From assembly GCA_012845835.1 (NCBI GenBank), contig JABAKD010000007.1, positions 8,600,723 through 8,664,722 of the forward strand: a stretch of 64,000 nt of DNA, in the 5' to 3' direction. This DNA comes from Undaria pinnatifida. Taxonomy: Eukaryota; Sar; Phaeophyceae; Laminariales; Alariaceae. The translations under genes were made by a program, and so were the position numbers. This document shows, one piece after another, positions 44,060 to 55,362 of the stretch (its first letter is position 1; each line of letters opens with the position of its first letter). The notes beneath the pieces were generated by a model. That model was not told where the DNA came from and searched no databases. It was given only the letters and a program-made list of their open reading frames with translations.

Positions 44060-47000
44060 ACCGAACAAATAATCACCGCCTGCACAGACGTCCATGTAAG
44101 GTGCGGCAAAAGTTGGAATTTGGCGAGGTAACTCGAAAAATGAGACGATTTATGCCATACATGTTTTTAAGCTACTGTAGAGCTTGCGTCTTGTGGCAAG
44201 TTCCCAAAAAGTCCTCGACTTTCCAGGGTTCAGCGTTAGCATCTCACGGCATCTGGGGACACAAATTGTCGGTTTACTTGCGTCCCGACGACTGAAGGGT
44301 TCGGAGAGAACACAGCAAACATCCTAAACGATGGCATGGTATGGTAGTTAAAATATATCCTAACGTCGCACAAGGACCGATCCTGTTACACGAAAAGGGG
44401 GGGGAGGAGCGGCTCTGAACATAATGTATCTGCTGGCGTCACATGGCGGTAAAACGAAAGTGGAGCATTCCAGAAGCCGGCTAATCAAAGATGCAAGGTA
44501 TTGGACCGACTCCAAAACGTACGTTCCCGGGAGGGGGAAAAACCGTACAATGAGAATGCCCATGATTCGACACACGGAACCGGGCGTCCACCGCGATCAT
44601 AGTCTCAACATCAGGATTTCGAATCGAATACCGAGTGACGGCCTTGGTATATTTCTCATTCGTCGTTTGATACAGAAAACTGAGACTTTGAAGACGGCTT
44701 ACGGGTTGACCAAAGGAAACCGAAACCAACCGGTCGGTTCAAGAAGGTTGATTTTCTCCCGCTGTTGGCTACAGCACTGATGCCTGCAAATCTGTATGAA
44801 GAGCTCGCTATATATGAGTAAACCAGTACAAAGCCCAGCAGAAACGTGCATCACAGCAAAGAAGGAAGCAGTGGCGAACGGGACACAGGGCACAGGGCGC
44901 TGTGAAGTGCAACATTAGGAGGTATAGCGCAGTGCTGACCCCAACGCGCGTGAACGGAATCTGGTGGTGGAGGTGGAGAATCCAGTCCCAAATTACGAGG
45001 TACAGGTTGCCAGCAAGCCCCTAGCTGATCATCATGCATCGCCAAATGCACCCGCAGGCATATTAGCAGGGCTCCATAGGTACGGCAACCCGTCGACAGT
45101 GCCCACTCAATCTAGACCTTCAACTCTGCACTTCACAGCATACAGCCCCCACGCCGACCTGCTGTTGCCAGTTCCTGGTGGTGTCAGCAGTACGCTACAA
45201 TCTTGCTACAATCAATAGAGTTGTGAGTGTGGTGAGAATGACATCAACGAGAAACTGGCCGAAAACCCCACGGAGAAATGTCCGGTTATGATTTGAATTA
45301 TTAGTGTAAAACAAAGTACACAACAACAAAATCGGACAGGAATACCAGGAAAAGCGTAACATATGATCGAGTTAATTTCATGTTTCGTTGGCAACACGTA
45401 TTAGACCCGTAACCGTATAGACGCAAACAAAATCAGACTAGTTTTGCAAGTCGGGGCACAGGGGAACCGAGCGTATCCGAACACAGCTCCTACACTCTTG
45501 GCATCCGATCGATTGTATAAGGTGATGATTCTACACTACTGCGGATCTCGGGCGATATATGGTTGACAAGACGCAGTTCTGCTGAGGCTTGCGACGAACG
45601 TACCATTTTCTGCCGGAACCCCACAAGCTGGAAAAAATGTCCATCACCTCCGACAAGCTGGAAAAAATGTCCATCACCTCCTTGTTATGCCATGAAACTT
45701 GTGCCGATTTCTAATTTCTCCAACGTGAGCGAATGATATCTGTGTCGAAAATCATACCCTTAGAGCAGGCAACTGGGCAGAGCCCGGGATATTGCCATGG
45801 TGTTCTCGTATTACGATAATCATAAACACTCTTCGAGTTAACACCCCGTTTCTGGCTAAAGCAAAAGAAAAATAATAAGGATGAGTATGCATTCACAACC
45901 GATAAAATTCAATGAGCACGATACCCTGTGTACCTACAATAGGTTGCCAAACGTTGCTAAATAAGGGCTAAGGTTACAATTGGAAAACAAAGATTCTGAG
46001 CAATCAATGGGCCGGGCACAATGCTGAGAGCCCCCTTAAAACCGCTCAGCCTGCGAGAAAATCAAACGTGTCGATATAGAGGCGACCATCCAAGGCCTAT
46101 GTCTGCTGCTAGTTCACAACACGTGGTATAATTGGAGCGATATGATTATTTCAATTTTAATGTCGAGGCTATGTCTTAAGGGCCAAATAAACCCGATCGG
46201 TAAGTGGAAAGGCGTGCCAATCGATTCTTGTAGGTCTAATGGGCACTATAGAAACCGTTAACGTGCTACACATCGGGCTCACAAAACAGAGAAAAACTAG
46301 ATTGCGACCATTTAGGGTGGCTGTGCCTGAAGCCTTTAATAGTTGAGTGTCAAGCTGTTTACAGGATTCTCACGACGACAGAATATGCACCAAGCGATAT
46401 CTAGTGCGAGTCAATTCCGCGTGGGATCAGGTCGGATTGTGACCAGGGCCTCAATCGAAGTCAGGTCCACCCAAATGCAGATATAAGCAGAAAGAACGCT
46501 TCAAGCGACTTACGCTGGAAGCGGAGAAGTGTCACTATCTAGCATAGATGTACTAACGATGCTCAACGCTATGCACCGCGGGCGATCCTGCCTGAGACGA
46601 CTTTGGTCGCCTTTCGTGCGACTGCTCGTGACTAGGTCCACCTATTGGTGCGCTTCTCCAACGTCATGCTCCCCGATCGCGACCGTGACGGAGGGAGCGC
46701 CATAGACGCTCCTGCCGGTTCGCTGCAGCGGATTCTGTGTTATCATTCTTCAAAGTTGGGCGAACTGCGCATGTTCGATACCAACGGTATTGTCTTGTCA
46801 ATACTGTTGTTATCGTACCAAAACAAAAACCCACGGGGTCACGTGCGATATGTTCGATTCTCACCACCGAGAGTGTGGTTGTGCCACTCAACCCATGTCC
46901 ATCATTCTCCTGACTGTACCCCGCGAAAGACGACAGCTACCTACTGCCGGATAAATGTTCAATGTCTCAGCGACCAACATCTCTGGCAGGCTAGAGCGCA

Positions 47001-47512
47001 CAAGCATAAGATGGGTGGGTTTTACGCCGCGACTTGTGACACCAGTTCTTCTGCTGCTTGCTTGTGTCTTCTGTACCCACGGCATACGCTGGTCATTTCG
47101 TGACTACAAGTACATTAGAGATCAGAGACGTCCTATTCACCCTGATAGCGGAGGACACGCATTTGGGAAACAGAAGACTAACCGGTGGTCATGCAGTACA
47201 TCCCATTAGTAATTGTATTTTAAAAACAAGTAAACAGCTCCTGGACAAGCCATGGTCACAGGTGTCGTCCGTTCTCCCCCCAGGTTCTTGCCTTCAATTT
47301 TTATCGGGAATAAGGTTCGGCAGTCCCACTCCCCGTCGATTTTTCTTCGAGTTTTACTAACTCACGTCTCGCGCATTCCGCAAGTCAATTTGCGCAAAAG
47401 AAAAAGTCCCCACAAACTAATACAAATATGCCTTCGGGGGGGCTAGAACTCACAAAACTGACCTATACCAGGATCGAGGATAACACGATACGTCACTAGG
47501 GCGAAGCGTCTA
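44054..47512. other. Stretch with no supported gene
   Basis: An exact 29-base direct duplication (ACAAGCTGGAAAAAATGTCC...) with a period of 30 occurs at 45,623-45,681. The 152-codon plus frame at 46,645-47,103 lacks an ATG at its start and a motif. A minus-strand B-box-like word lies near 47,440-47,455. Confidence 0.4.
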
Positions 47513-49285
47513 TATTATAAAAAATTTAAATACACTCCAGCTGTGAGATCGAATATTTTGTCGAAACTTATCTTTGCAAGCTGTGTGTGATACTCCGATC
47601 GTGCGTATTACGGGTTGTGTGTCCTCATTGAGGATATAGGTCAGCGAATCCCCTTACAACTACAGTGTAGCTATCAGGGTCAACAGAGTGGTGTTAGTAA
47701 GTCTGTGCGCGGAAACTATAAAACCCGTTTCTGAGGGGGACAAAATCTGACAGCTGTTGAAGGAAATGCATCCGTTGTTGATTATAAAAAATAAAATACA
47801 CTCCAGCTGTGAGATCGAATATTTTGTCAAAACTCATCTTTGCAAGCTGTGTGTGATACTCCGATCGCGCGTATTACGGGTTGTGTGTCCTCATTAAGGA
47901 TATAAGTCGGCGACTCCCCTTGCAACTACAGTGTAGCTATCAGGGTCAACAGGGTGATGTTACGCAGTCTGTGCGCGGAAACTATAGAACCCGTTTCTGA
48001 GGGACAAAATCTGACAGCTGTGGAAGAAAATGCATCAGTTTATCAAGTGAATCCTGTAAGTCGAATATCCGGTGAGGGGAGGGCGGAGATTGTAAGAGCG
48101 TGGGGGCCTGATTTTGATGAAAAGGGACGCGGGAGAAGGGGAGGGGGAGGAGGGCACGGGTGGGGCAGGTCAATTTGTGCGTGGAAACTAGAAATATTTC
48201 TTGTGTGGGGAGGGGGAGAAAATGTGGCGGGGGGTGGGCGGGGGCGGGGGGGGAGGGCTTTAGGTCGCATATATGTAGGGGTTTGCTATACGCGTGGTGC
48301 TAGGTCTAGGCGATGGTACGGGTGGTGGGGAAGGAGGGGGCGTTGGGGACGGGGGTGGGTGGGAATTGCAGCAGCGGCATGGACGGCTCTGAAACGATAG
48401 CGTGGCGATATCCAGGGCGTGGAAGTGTTTACTACTCTGGCGTATTTCGATAGTAGGTGGGGCGTTTAAGCAAGAGGAAGCGAGGTGAAAAGAAGAAAAA
48501 AAAAGGGGCGGGGGGAGGGTTTTCAAAAGGTTCAGGTCACATATAATATGAAAATCAAGGATTTGGTCGACACTGATGTTCGCAATATTGTGTGTGATCC
48601 TCCGATCGCGCGTATTAATAATACATGTAGGGGACTACTATACGCGCGGTGCTGGGTCTAGGCGATCGTGCGGAGTGTGGGGAAGGAGGCGGCTTTTTTG
48701 GAGGGGAGAGGGGGGATGAATGAAAGCTACGTCATGGATGGCTAGAAAGATAATGACGTGATATCAATGGCTTATTAGTGTTTATTACTCTGGCCGATTT
48801 CGATTGTGAGTGGGGCGTTTAAACGAACTGGGCGGGGAACAAAGAGGGGGGGGGGAGATGAGGTGGAGCTACGGCATGGATGGCTAGATGGATAATGAGA
48901 TGATATCAGCTGGCTGGTAGTGTTTACTACTGTGGCATATTTTTTTATTCCAGGTGGTGCGTTTAAACAAGAGGGATCGGGGGGGGGGCGGGTGGGGGGA
49001 CGGGGGGGCGAGCATTTCAATATGTGCGCGGAAACTATAAACCCTTGAACGGGACGAATCTGACGGTTGCAGCAAGAAGACATCCCTTTATATCACCCGC
49101 CTGGTAATGTTTATTTTTCTAGAAGGTTTGATGTTACATGTAGTATGCAACCCAGTTCTTAGGTGTAGTAAACAACGCGTTAAAGGGTTCATAATTTGTT
49201 ATTGTACATGGATCGAAAAATATAATATTTTAATCGATAGGTACAACCATGTAGATACCATTATTTTCTGACATCGCTAATTATA
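47513..49285 (+). repeat. Modular poly(G)-jointed repeat, family A, copy 4 (most complete)
   Basis: The head occurs twice in tandem (47,513-47,780 and 47,781-48,050), each beginning with a TATAAAAAAT-type leader. Next follow the GGTGAGGGGAGGGCGGA module, GTCAATTTGTGCGTGGAAAC, CTTTAGGTCGCATATATGTA, CGGCATGGACGGCTCTGAAA, a partial second head (GATTTGGTCGACACTGATG) and TACGTCATGGATGGCTAGAA. Last come a second module of that kind and the terminal AACAACGCGTTAAA block. G-rich joints separate nearly every module. Confidence 0.85.
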
Positions 49286-49822
49286 AAAAGAGATGCATAT
49301 TGCAAAATACAACAGGCGAGGTGATGGTCATGCAATGTCACGGCCATTGAGAACGACAGGGAGAGATGCGAATCGTTATTGTTTTAAAAGGAACGCTCAG
49401 TGTACACGCGCTCAATTACGTTACTTCGTTAGTCATACTTCGCTTGGCATAGGTTGGGAGGCGATCATGCAGACGGTGTGTACGGAATACCTTACGTAAT
49501 AAGTTGGTAGCGCGGTTCACCGCAACTTTAGCATACCTCTCTGTATCTCCTGTTCACATTATTATTGTCTCACATATACTATTTTACGCCTATGATTTTT
49601 GCCGTGCCGATGTGGGGCTCGGAGGTCGCCAAATTCAAGACAGATACATCTTATAAATACACCAAGGGAGGGGATGTGGGCATGCGATGTCAACACTATT
49701 GAACGCGAGGGTGACTTCACTTTGTTAGGCATATGCTACTTCGTTTGGTAGAGGTTGTCAGGCGATCATGCAAACGGCCGGAGGCACGAAATACCCTGCG
49801 TAATAGGTTGGGAGCGTGGTCT
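49286..49822 (+). repeat. Two-copy direct repeat of about 200 bp
   Basis: Segments 49,290-49,525 and 49,640-49,822 share ATGTGGGCATGC/TGGTCATGCAATGTCA-type blocks, GGCGATCATGCA(G/A)ACGG and a (G)CGTAATA(A/G)GTTGG(T/G)AGCG end. They sit between two family A copies and may be part of the element's tail. Confidence 0.6.
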
Positions 49823-50520
49823 ATCAAGTGAATCCTGTAAGTCGAATAACCGGTGAGGGGAGGGCGGGGTTTTGAAGGACGTGGGGGCCTGGTTTCGATC
49901 AAAAGGGAGCAGGGTTGGAGGGGGGGGGGGGGGGAGAAGGAAGGGACGGGGGGGAGGGAAGGGGATGGGGGGGGGACGGGGGGGGGAGAGGGGGACGGGG
50001 ACTGGCGGGGCAGATCATTTTGTTCGTGGAAACTATCATGGGGGGGGGGGGGGCGGGGCGGGGGGGGGGGCGGGGGGGGCAGCTCAATCTGTGCGTGGAA
50101 ACTATACATTCTTGTAAGGGGATAAATGTGACGGTTTTGGAAAGAATGCACCAGTTTATCATGTATATCATGTAAGTCTTACAATCAATGAGTAGAGGGC
50201 GGAGTGTTCGAGAGGGTCGGGGTGGGATGGCGTAGGGGGGGTGGGGAGGTGGGGGGTGGGACAGGGGGGGGAGGGGGGGGGGGGGGGGGGGCTTTAGGTG
50301 GCATATATGTAGGGGCTTGCTATACGTGTGGTGCTAGGTCTAGGCGATGGTGCGGGTGGTGGGGGAGGAGGGGGCGTTCGGGGCGGGGGGGGGGCGGGGC
50401 GGGGGGGGGGGAAAGCAGCGGCATGGATGGCTCTAAAAGATGATGTGATATCCAGTGCGTGGAGTGTCTATTAGTTTGGCGGATTTCGATATTAGGTGGG
50501 GCGGTTGAGAAGGGGAGAGC
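49823..50520 (+). repeat. Modular poly(G)-jointed repeat, family A, copy 5 (headless)
   Basis: The copy starts inside the family at TATCAAGTGAATCCTGTAAG. It runs through the GTGCGTGGAAACTAT module, the GATAAATGTGACGGTTTTGG module, the CTTTAGGTGGCATATATGTA module and the CGGCATGGATGGCTCT module. G-rich joints at 49,915-50,000, 50,040-50,080, 50,225-50,291 and 50,380-50,411 are the longest in the window in total. Confidence 0.8.
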
Positions 50521-50749
50521 GAGAAAAAAAAAAAAAAAAATGTAGTAGGCGATAGTCTTACAACTATATATGAGGGGGGGTCCCAAAGGTAAATGTTTCA
50601 AAACATAATTGATCTGTGACTCTTGTGGGTCGTTGGAGGATGGATATTGTCCACCAAATAGAAAGTGGTACAGTTGTCGCCAGGAACAAGGATAGTGGTA
50701 ACTGTCGCCAATATGTCTACGTTGGTGGGCGACGATGGTTATTATACAA

Positions 50750-51280
50750 ACAATAGCAGCAGTCGACAACAGCCAATAATGGAAACAGCGAGCAGCTGCG
50801 CCAGGATCACGTGTGGCAGAAGCCAATGCCAGCAGCCGCCAGCCGCAGGTGTGATCTAGGCGTACCCCGCACCAGGAGCTAGCAAGGTAGTCGTGAGAAG
50901 CAGCAGCAGCAGCAGCATCTACCAGTAAACAGCTGCAACCAGCAGCAGTAACACAAACCAGCGGCAGGTAGCAGGAAAATGTAGCAGCCGGAGAACTACG
51001 GACGGCTGATCAACAAAAATCAGCAGTAGGAAGCAGCATAAGGCAGCATCAGGGGGCGGTAGCAGCATGTAGCAGCTGCCAGCAGCCGCAGCTGCTGTAG
51101 CAGCAGCCAGTAATTAAAGTGAGCAAGGTGTCAGGCAGCGGCAGCAGAAGCAGCAGCAGAAGCAGAAGAAAGTAAGAAGCAGGCACCAACATGCAGTAGC
51201 AGCAGCAAAAAATAAAAAACGCGGCAACGCCAAGAATAAGCGACTGGCAGCTCGCAGAAGCAGCAGCAGCAGAAACGATT
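50750..51280 (+). repeat. CAG/GCA-rich imperfect trinucleotide region
   Basis: Dense AGCAGCAGCAGC and CCAGCAGC words interrupted by other bases. Similar on the opposite strand to 29,590-29,815. No protein is supported. Confidence 0.65.
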
Positions 51281-52402
51281 CAATGCGTGTGTATTGGTTG
51301 CTCTTTGTTCGTCGGTAAATGCAAAATCGAATTTGACTTTAGCGAAAAATCCATGAAATACTTTAGGAAAAAATATTTATTGCACGTGCTGACACCGGAG
51401 GGGACAGGAAATCATGATCGACCGTCCCCACCACGGTCTTTCCTTCGCCCGCATAAGGGACATTGTAGATGACAAAAAATACAAGCGAAGGCCGCCGGCT
51501 GCACTGCTCGCGACGTTCCCAATCGCTGATCGGCCAGATGCGTACCAGATCCATGATAAAGGCATCTAAACACTCGTTCGTTTCCGATTAGCTACGTTAG
51601 AGCAAACTCGTACAGGGCATTTGGTTCCGCGGGCGACATCCCAGGCTTGATTAAAAACGAAACATATAAATTTCAAGTGCAGAAGAAAGAGGTACTCGAT
51701 TGATTGTAGGAGGTGAAAACTGGCGGTTTTGGTAATGCCCAGTGTCCCTGAGACATATCCGGTACTACAGGCAAGTAGCCCAGACGCCACATACCTTAAC
51801 GAGCTTACCGTATGCGGCTACCAGGTAGTAGGTTTTTAAGTAATCGCGATGCCTATTTCTGTCCTTCGAAGCTTGTGACTACAGAGCTTTTGTCTTCCAC
51901 AAAGACGAATAGGCCCGGACATTGAGTGTGCTGGATTTCGATGAGTGGGCAAAGCAAACACGCATACACAGGAGCGCGGACTTGCGTGGAGTACGTGCCG
52001 TTGAAGTGGCCACAAACAGACCGTGTGTGTTTAGGACGCGCCAGTCATAGGGTATTTTCCACATAAACAAAAAAAACGTGTGCTACGTCTATACGGCTGT
52101 CCGTTACGGGGCTGAAAGTCAGCCGTATTTGTGAAAACCTATAAAAAAAACGTTTTGGCTCATGGCTCATGTTTGTACACCATTTACTCCAAGCGCAACC
52201 GCAGCAAAAGGGTTTTTACATTAACGGCATGCCACCGAAACGTACGGGTTGTTGCCGTTGCATTATATAAATATGCATATCGCTAAATATTCCTCATTGT
52301 GCAGCTTCTGACTCGTATAAAAATACTGCAGTACTCGAGCTATAGGAAAAGAGAGACTCCATTAGAGGCTGGCGTAGGTCGGTTCGCAAATGGTAAACAT
52401 GG
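51281..52402. other. Stretch with no supported gene
   Basis: Minus-strand frames at 51,566-51,790 and 51,363-51,554 are short and unrecognised. Confidence 0.4.
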
Positions 52403-52429
52403 CACACGTCGGACAGATCACCTGACCGT

Positions 52430-52875
52430 ATCTCGAGCTAGCTCATTTCGAGGGTAGCTCACAGGTGAGCTGTGTGAGCTACATGAGCTGCACATATTTT
52501 TCCCGGATTGAGCTACAGGAAGGTGGCTCATCTGCACATGTTTGCAAAGGCAAGCTACAGACGATGGCTCGTCTGCACATATTTGGCCAGGGTGAGCAAT
52601 AGGAGCTACACAAGCTAGCTCATTCTACCGTGGATGAGGTATAGGAGCTACACGAGCTACACGTGTTTCCCCCGGCTTGTGCTATAGGCCGTAGCTCATC
52701 CGCACATGTTTTAGAAGCTCGAGCAATAGGCGATACCTCATCTGCGCATGTTTTCAGAGCTTGAGTTATAGGCCATAGCTCATCTGCACATGTTTTCTAT
52801 AGGCGATAGCTCATTTGCCGATGTTTACAAATGAGCTTCAAAGGATGGATGAGCTAGCTCACGAGCTGTATATTG
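52430..52875 (+). repeat. Palindrome-bearing satellite, block 1
   Basis: Units of roughly 50-60 bases contain GAGC(T/A)ATAGGCGATAGCTC, which folds on itself, followed by ATCTGCACATGTTTTC. Variants with GAGCTACATGAGCTGCACAT are interspersed. Confidence 0.8.
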
Positions 52876-54489
52876 TAATGACCCATACAAGTACAACACT
52901 AGTATATCAATAGTAATTCAGTGTCATTTTCCACGACTTTACAGAAGTGATCAAACGACATCAACACAAACAACCATGTATTTTTTAATACGGATGTGAT
53001 TTATGAGATCGGAACTGCTCCTGTTTCTGTTCGGAATATGAATATACCTGATAATACGTTAACCCTGGCAAAGTTGACCACAACAGCCACAGCTGCCACA
53101 TATCCACAAGGATAGCTCGCGCACAACACAACATGGAGACCTTACAGCACGCCTAGCATGCCCAACGCCCTGGTCAGCAGCTTTAGGGGCGCGTCGGCCG
53201 TGGACCAGGACGGCAGCGAGCAGCATGCGGATCCTTCAATGGATGTGAACTTCATAAACAAGGTGATCGATGTGGATGGACAACATTACCAAACCCAGGA
53301 TGAAAACCAGGTGCATGTTATAGATGACGTGTGATTCGAGTTTATAGTTGTACCCACTAGACCATGCTGCTGCTGTTCGACCTGCACCACCCATCCTGTA
53401 TGCCTCTCCCTTTTTTCGAGCATTTGCACGTACCAGCCGCAAGGTGGATATTCATGTATGTGGCGAGCTGTGCATGTTCGCATTCCTCGTGCAGGTGTAT
53501 ATACTATACTCGCACGGGTACGACAGCGACGGCATTGATAGTCGGCAAACTGCAAGTCACCCGCGGTGTAGCTGACTTGACCGCTGATGTAATTTCAATT
53601 TTGCATATTCCATGATACCGGAGCATGATATGTGTGTGTACGAGATTCCTCGCGTGCTCCGCGGTCTAACCCGTGTGGTGCGCTTTCTCACGCTGCGCTC
53701 ACCAACAGGAGATCAAGGAGGCAGCCATTCGTGACATACTATAACCAAACGGGTTTAGGCGGTGTGCCGTACCCGGCAAAACAGCTATCCAGTCGATCGT
53801 GCACGAGCACCAGACTGCCCGCCGTCTACGCGGGAATGATGCTGTTCCTAAACGGAAATCAAGATCAAATTCCCGTTGAGGTGCTCGCGCTGCCCACTGA
53901 ATAGGGGTCAGAGGCGGTGCCTCGAAGGCTTTCGAACCGTCGGGCAAACGTGGGGGGGCATTTCTACGGGCGAAGCGGAGAACGACGACACCTACGAAGA
54001 GTACGAATGGAAGATCAAGCCTCAAATAAGAGTACATGCCTTGGGGATAAATGCGGGCAGCGGCTGTTTTGCTGTGCTTCCGCATCGGGTTGCTTGCTCA
54101 TCTCTCGTCTGCTTAACTTTTTTGCGGTAGGTTTTTTTTTTGCCTGTGTTCTTGCTTGCACCTCCACCTATGGGCAGGCTACATCTACGGAAGCCGTGTT
54201 TACGGAACTGGGTATGCGCAGTTCAGATTACGCTGCTTTCAACATAGCCATACTAGTATTGGTTTTGTTGTACATGCAATATTAAACGATATTGTCTTGG
54301 TTCTTTCTTTTTCAAACATTGAACAGGGAATGCCATGCTGTCGCACGTACCGGCGTCGAAACTTCATCTTCATGGTAAGCTGTACAACCCATTCCTACAC
54401 CTATGCATTCACAACTGTTCCGGGAGGTGAGCTTTTTTAGCTAGACCTCTCACTTGAATGTTTTGCCAATACAATAAGCTACTGTGAAA

Positions 54490-54865
54490 GAGTTAGCGGG
54501 GTATTAATCCGTACGACCACTTGCTAAAGGTTCACCAATAGCTTACACAAACTATGCCGTATAACACACTACCCTCCTGAAACGGCAGGATACCAGGTCG
54601 GCCGGATATGCGGGCGAACCTGTCAATATCCAAGCGGTCTTACTTCCTGGGTATACCAGGGAGAGTATTTTTCAAGTCCGACATGGGGAAAGTCTGAAAA
54701 AAAAAGTATTGTGGATGGTTGGATTTGAACTCACGAACCAAAAAAGTCCATGGTCTGTCGAAGACGCCATTTGTTAAGGTATTAATGCGGTAATAGTCCG
54801 GTCGACCACTTGCAAAATGATAACCAATAATAGCTTATCCAAACTAAGCCTTGTAACACTAAAGA
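54490..54865 (+). repeat. Two-copy direct repeat flanking a tRNA-like relic
   Basis: 54,495-54,590 and 54,776-54,865 share GGTATTAAT(C/G)CG, GACCACTTGC(T/A)AAA and AATAGCTTA(C/T)(A/C)CAAACTA. Between them, on the minus strand, GAGTTCAAATCC at 54,719-54,731 is a B-box-like word followed by T9 (A-run 54,697-54,705). Confidence 0.45.
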
Positions 54866-54869
54866 TATG

Positions 54870-55343
54870 AGCTATGATTGTGTTTTCCCGGGGTGAGCCA
54901 TAGGCGGTAGCTCGTCTTCACATGTTTCCCAGGCTTGAGCTATCGGTGATAACTCATCTGCACATGTTTTCCCTGCTTAAGCTATAGGCGATAGCTCATC
55001 TGCACATACTTGCCCAGGGTGAGCTATACAAGCTACATGAGCTAGCTCATCCGTCCCAGAAACGGGTATATGAGCTAAGTGAGCTGCACATGTTTTGGAA
55101 GCTTGAGCAAGAGGTGATATCTCATCCGCACATGTTTTCAAAGCCTGAGCTATAGAAGATAGCTCACCTGCAATTTTTTGCCCAGCGTGAACTATAGGAG
55201 CTACATGAGCTACCTCAATTGACCCTATATGAGTTATAGCAGCTACATGAGCTAAACATGTTTTCTCGGGCTTGAGCTATAGGCCGCAGATCATCTGCAT
55301 ATGTTTTTAAAGCTTGAACTAAACACGACAAATAATGTAGCTC
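54870..55343 (+). repeat. Palindrome-bearing satellite, block 2
   Basis: The same unit and orientation as block 1, with several copies of the GAGCTATAGGCGATAGCTC core and GCACATGTTTTC. It ends directly at the right terminal inverted repeat. Confidence 0.8.
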
Positions 55344-55362
55344 GTGATCTGTCCGACGTGTG

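Larger units (their letters stand above)
52403..55362. mobile_element. 2.96-kb element with perfect 19-bp terminal inverted repeats and satellite ends
   Basis: The left end 52,403-52,421 is CACACGTCGGACAGATCAC and the right end 55,344-55,362 is its exact reverse complement. Flanking octamers AAACATGG (52,395-52,402) and AAACATTG (55,363-55,370) match at seven of eight positions, a plausible target duplication. Just inside each end lies a block of the same GAGCTATAGG-type satellite in the same orientation. The middle (about 52,880-54,860) holds no recognisable transposase, so the element would be non-autonomous. The eight-base duplication would suit the hAT group, but the terminal bases are not the usual ones. 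Confidence 0.65.
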
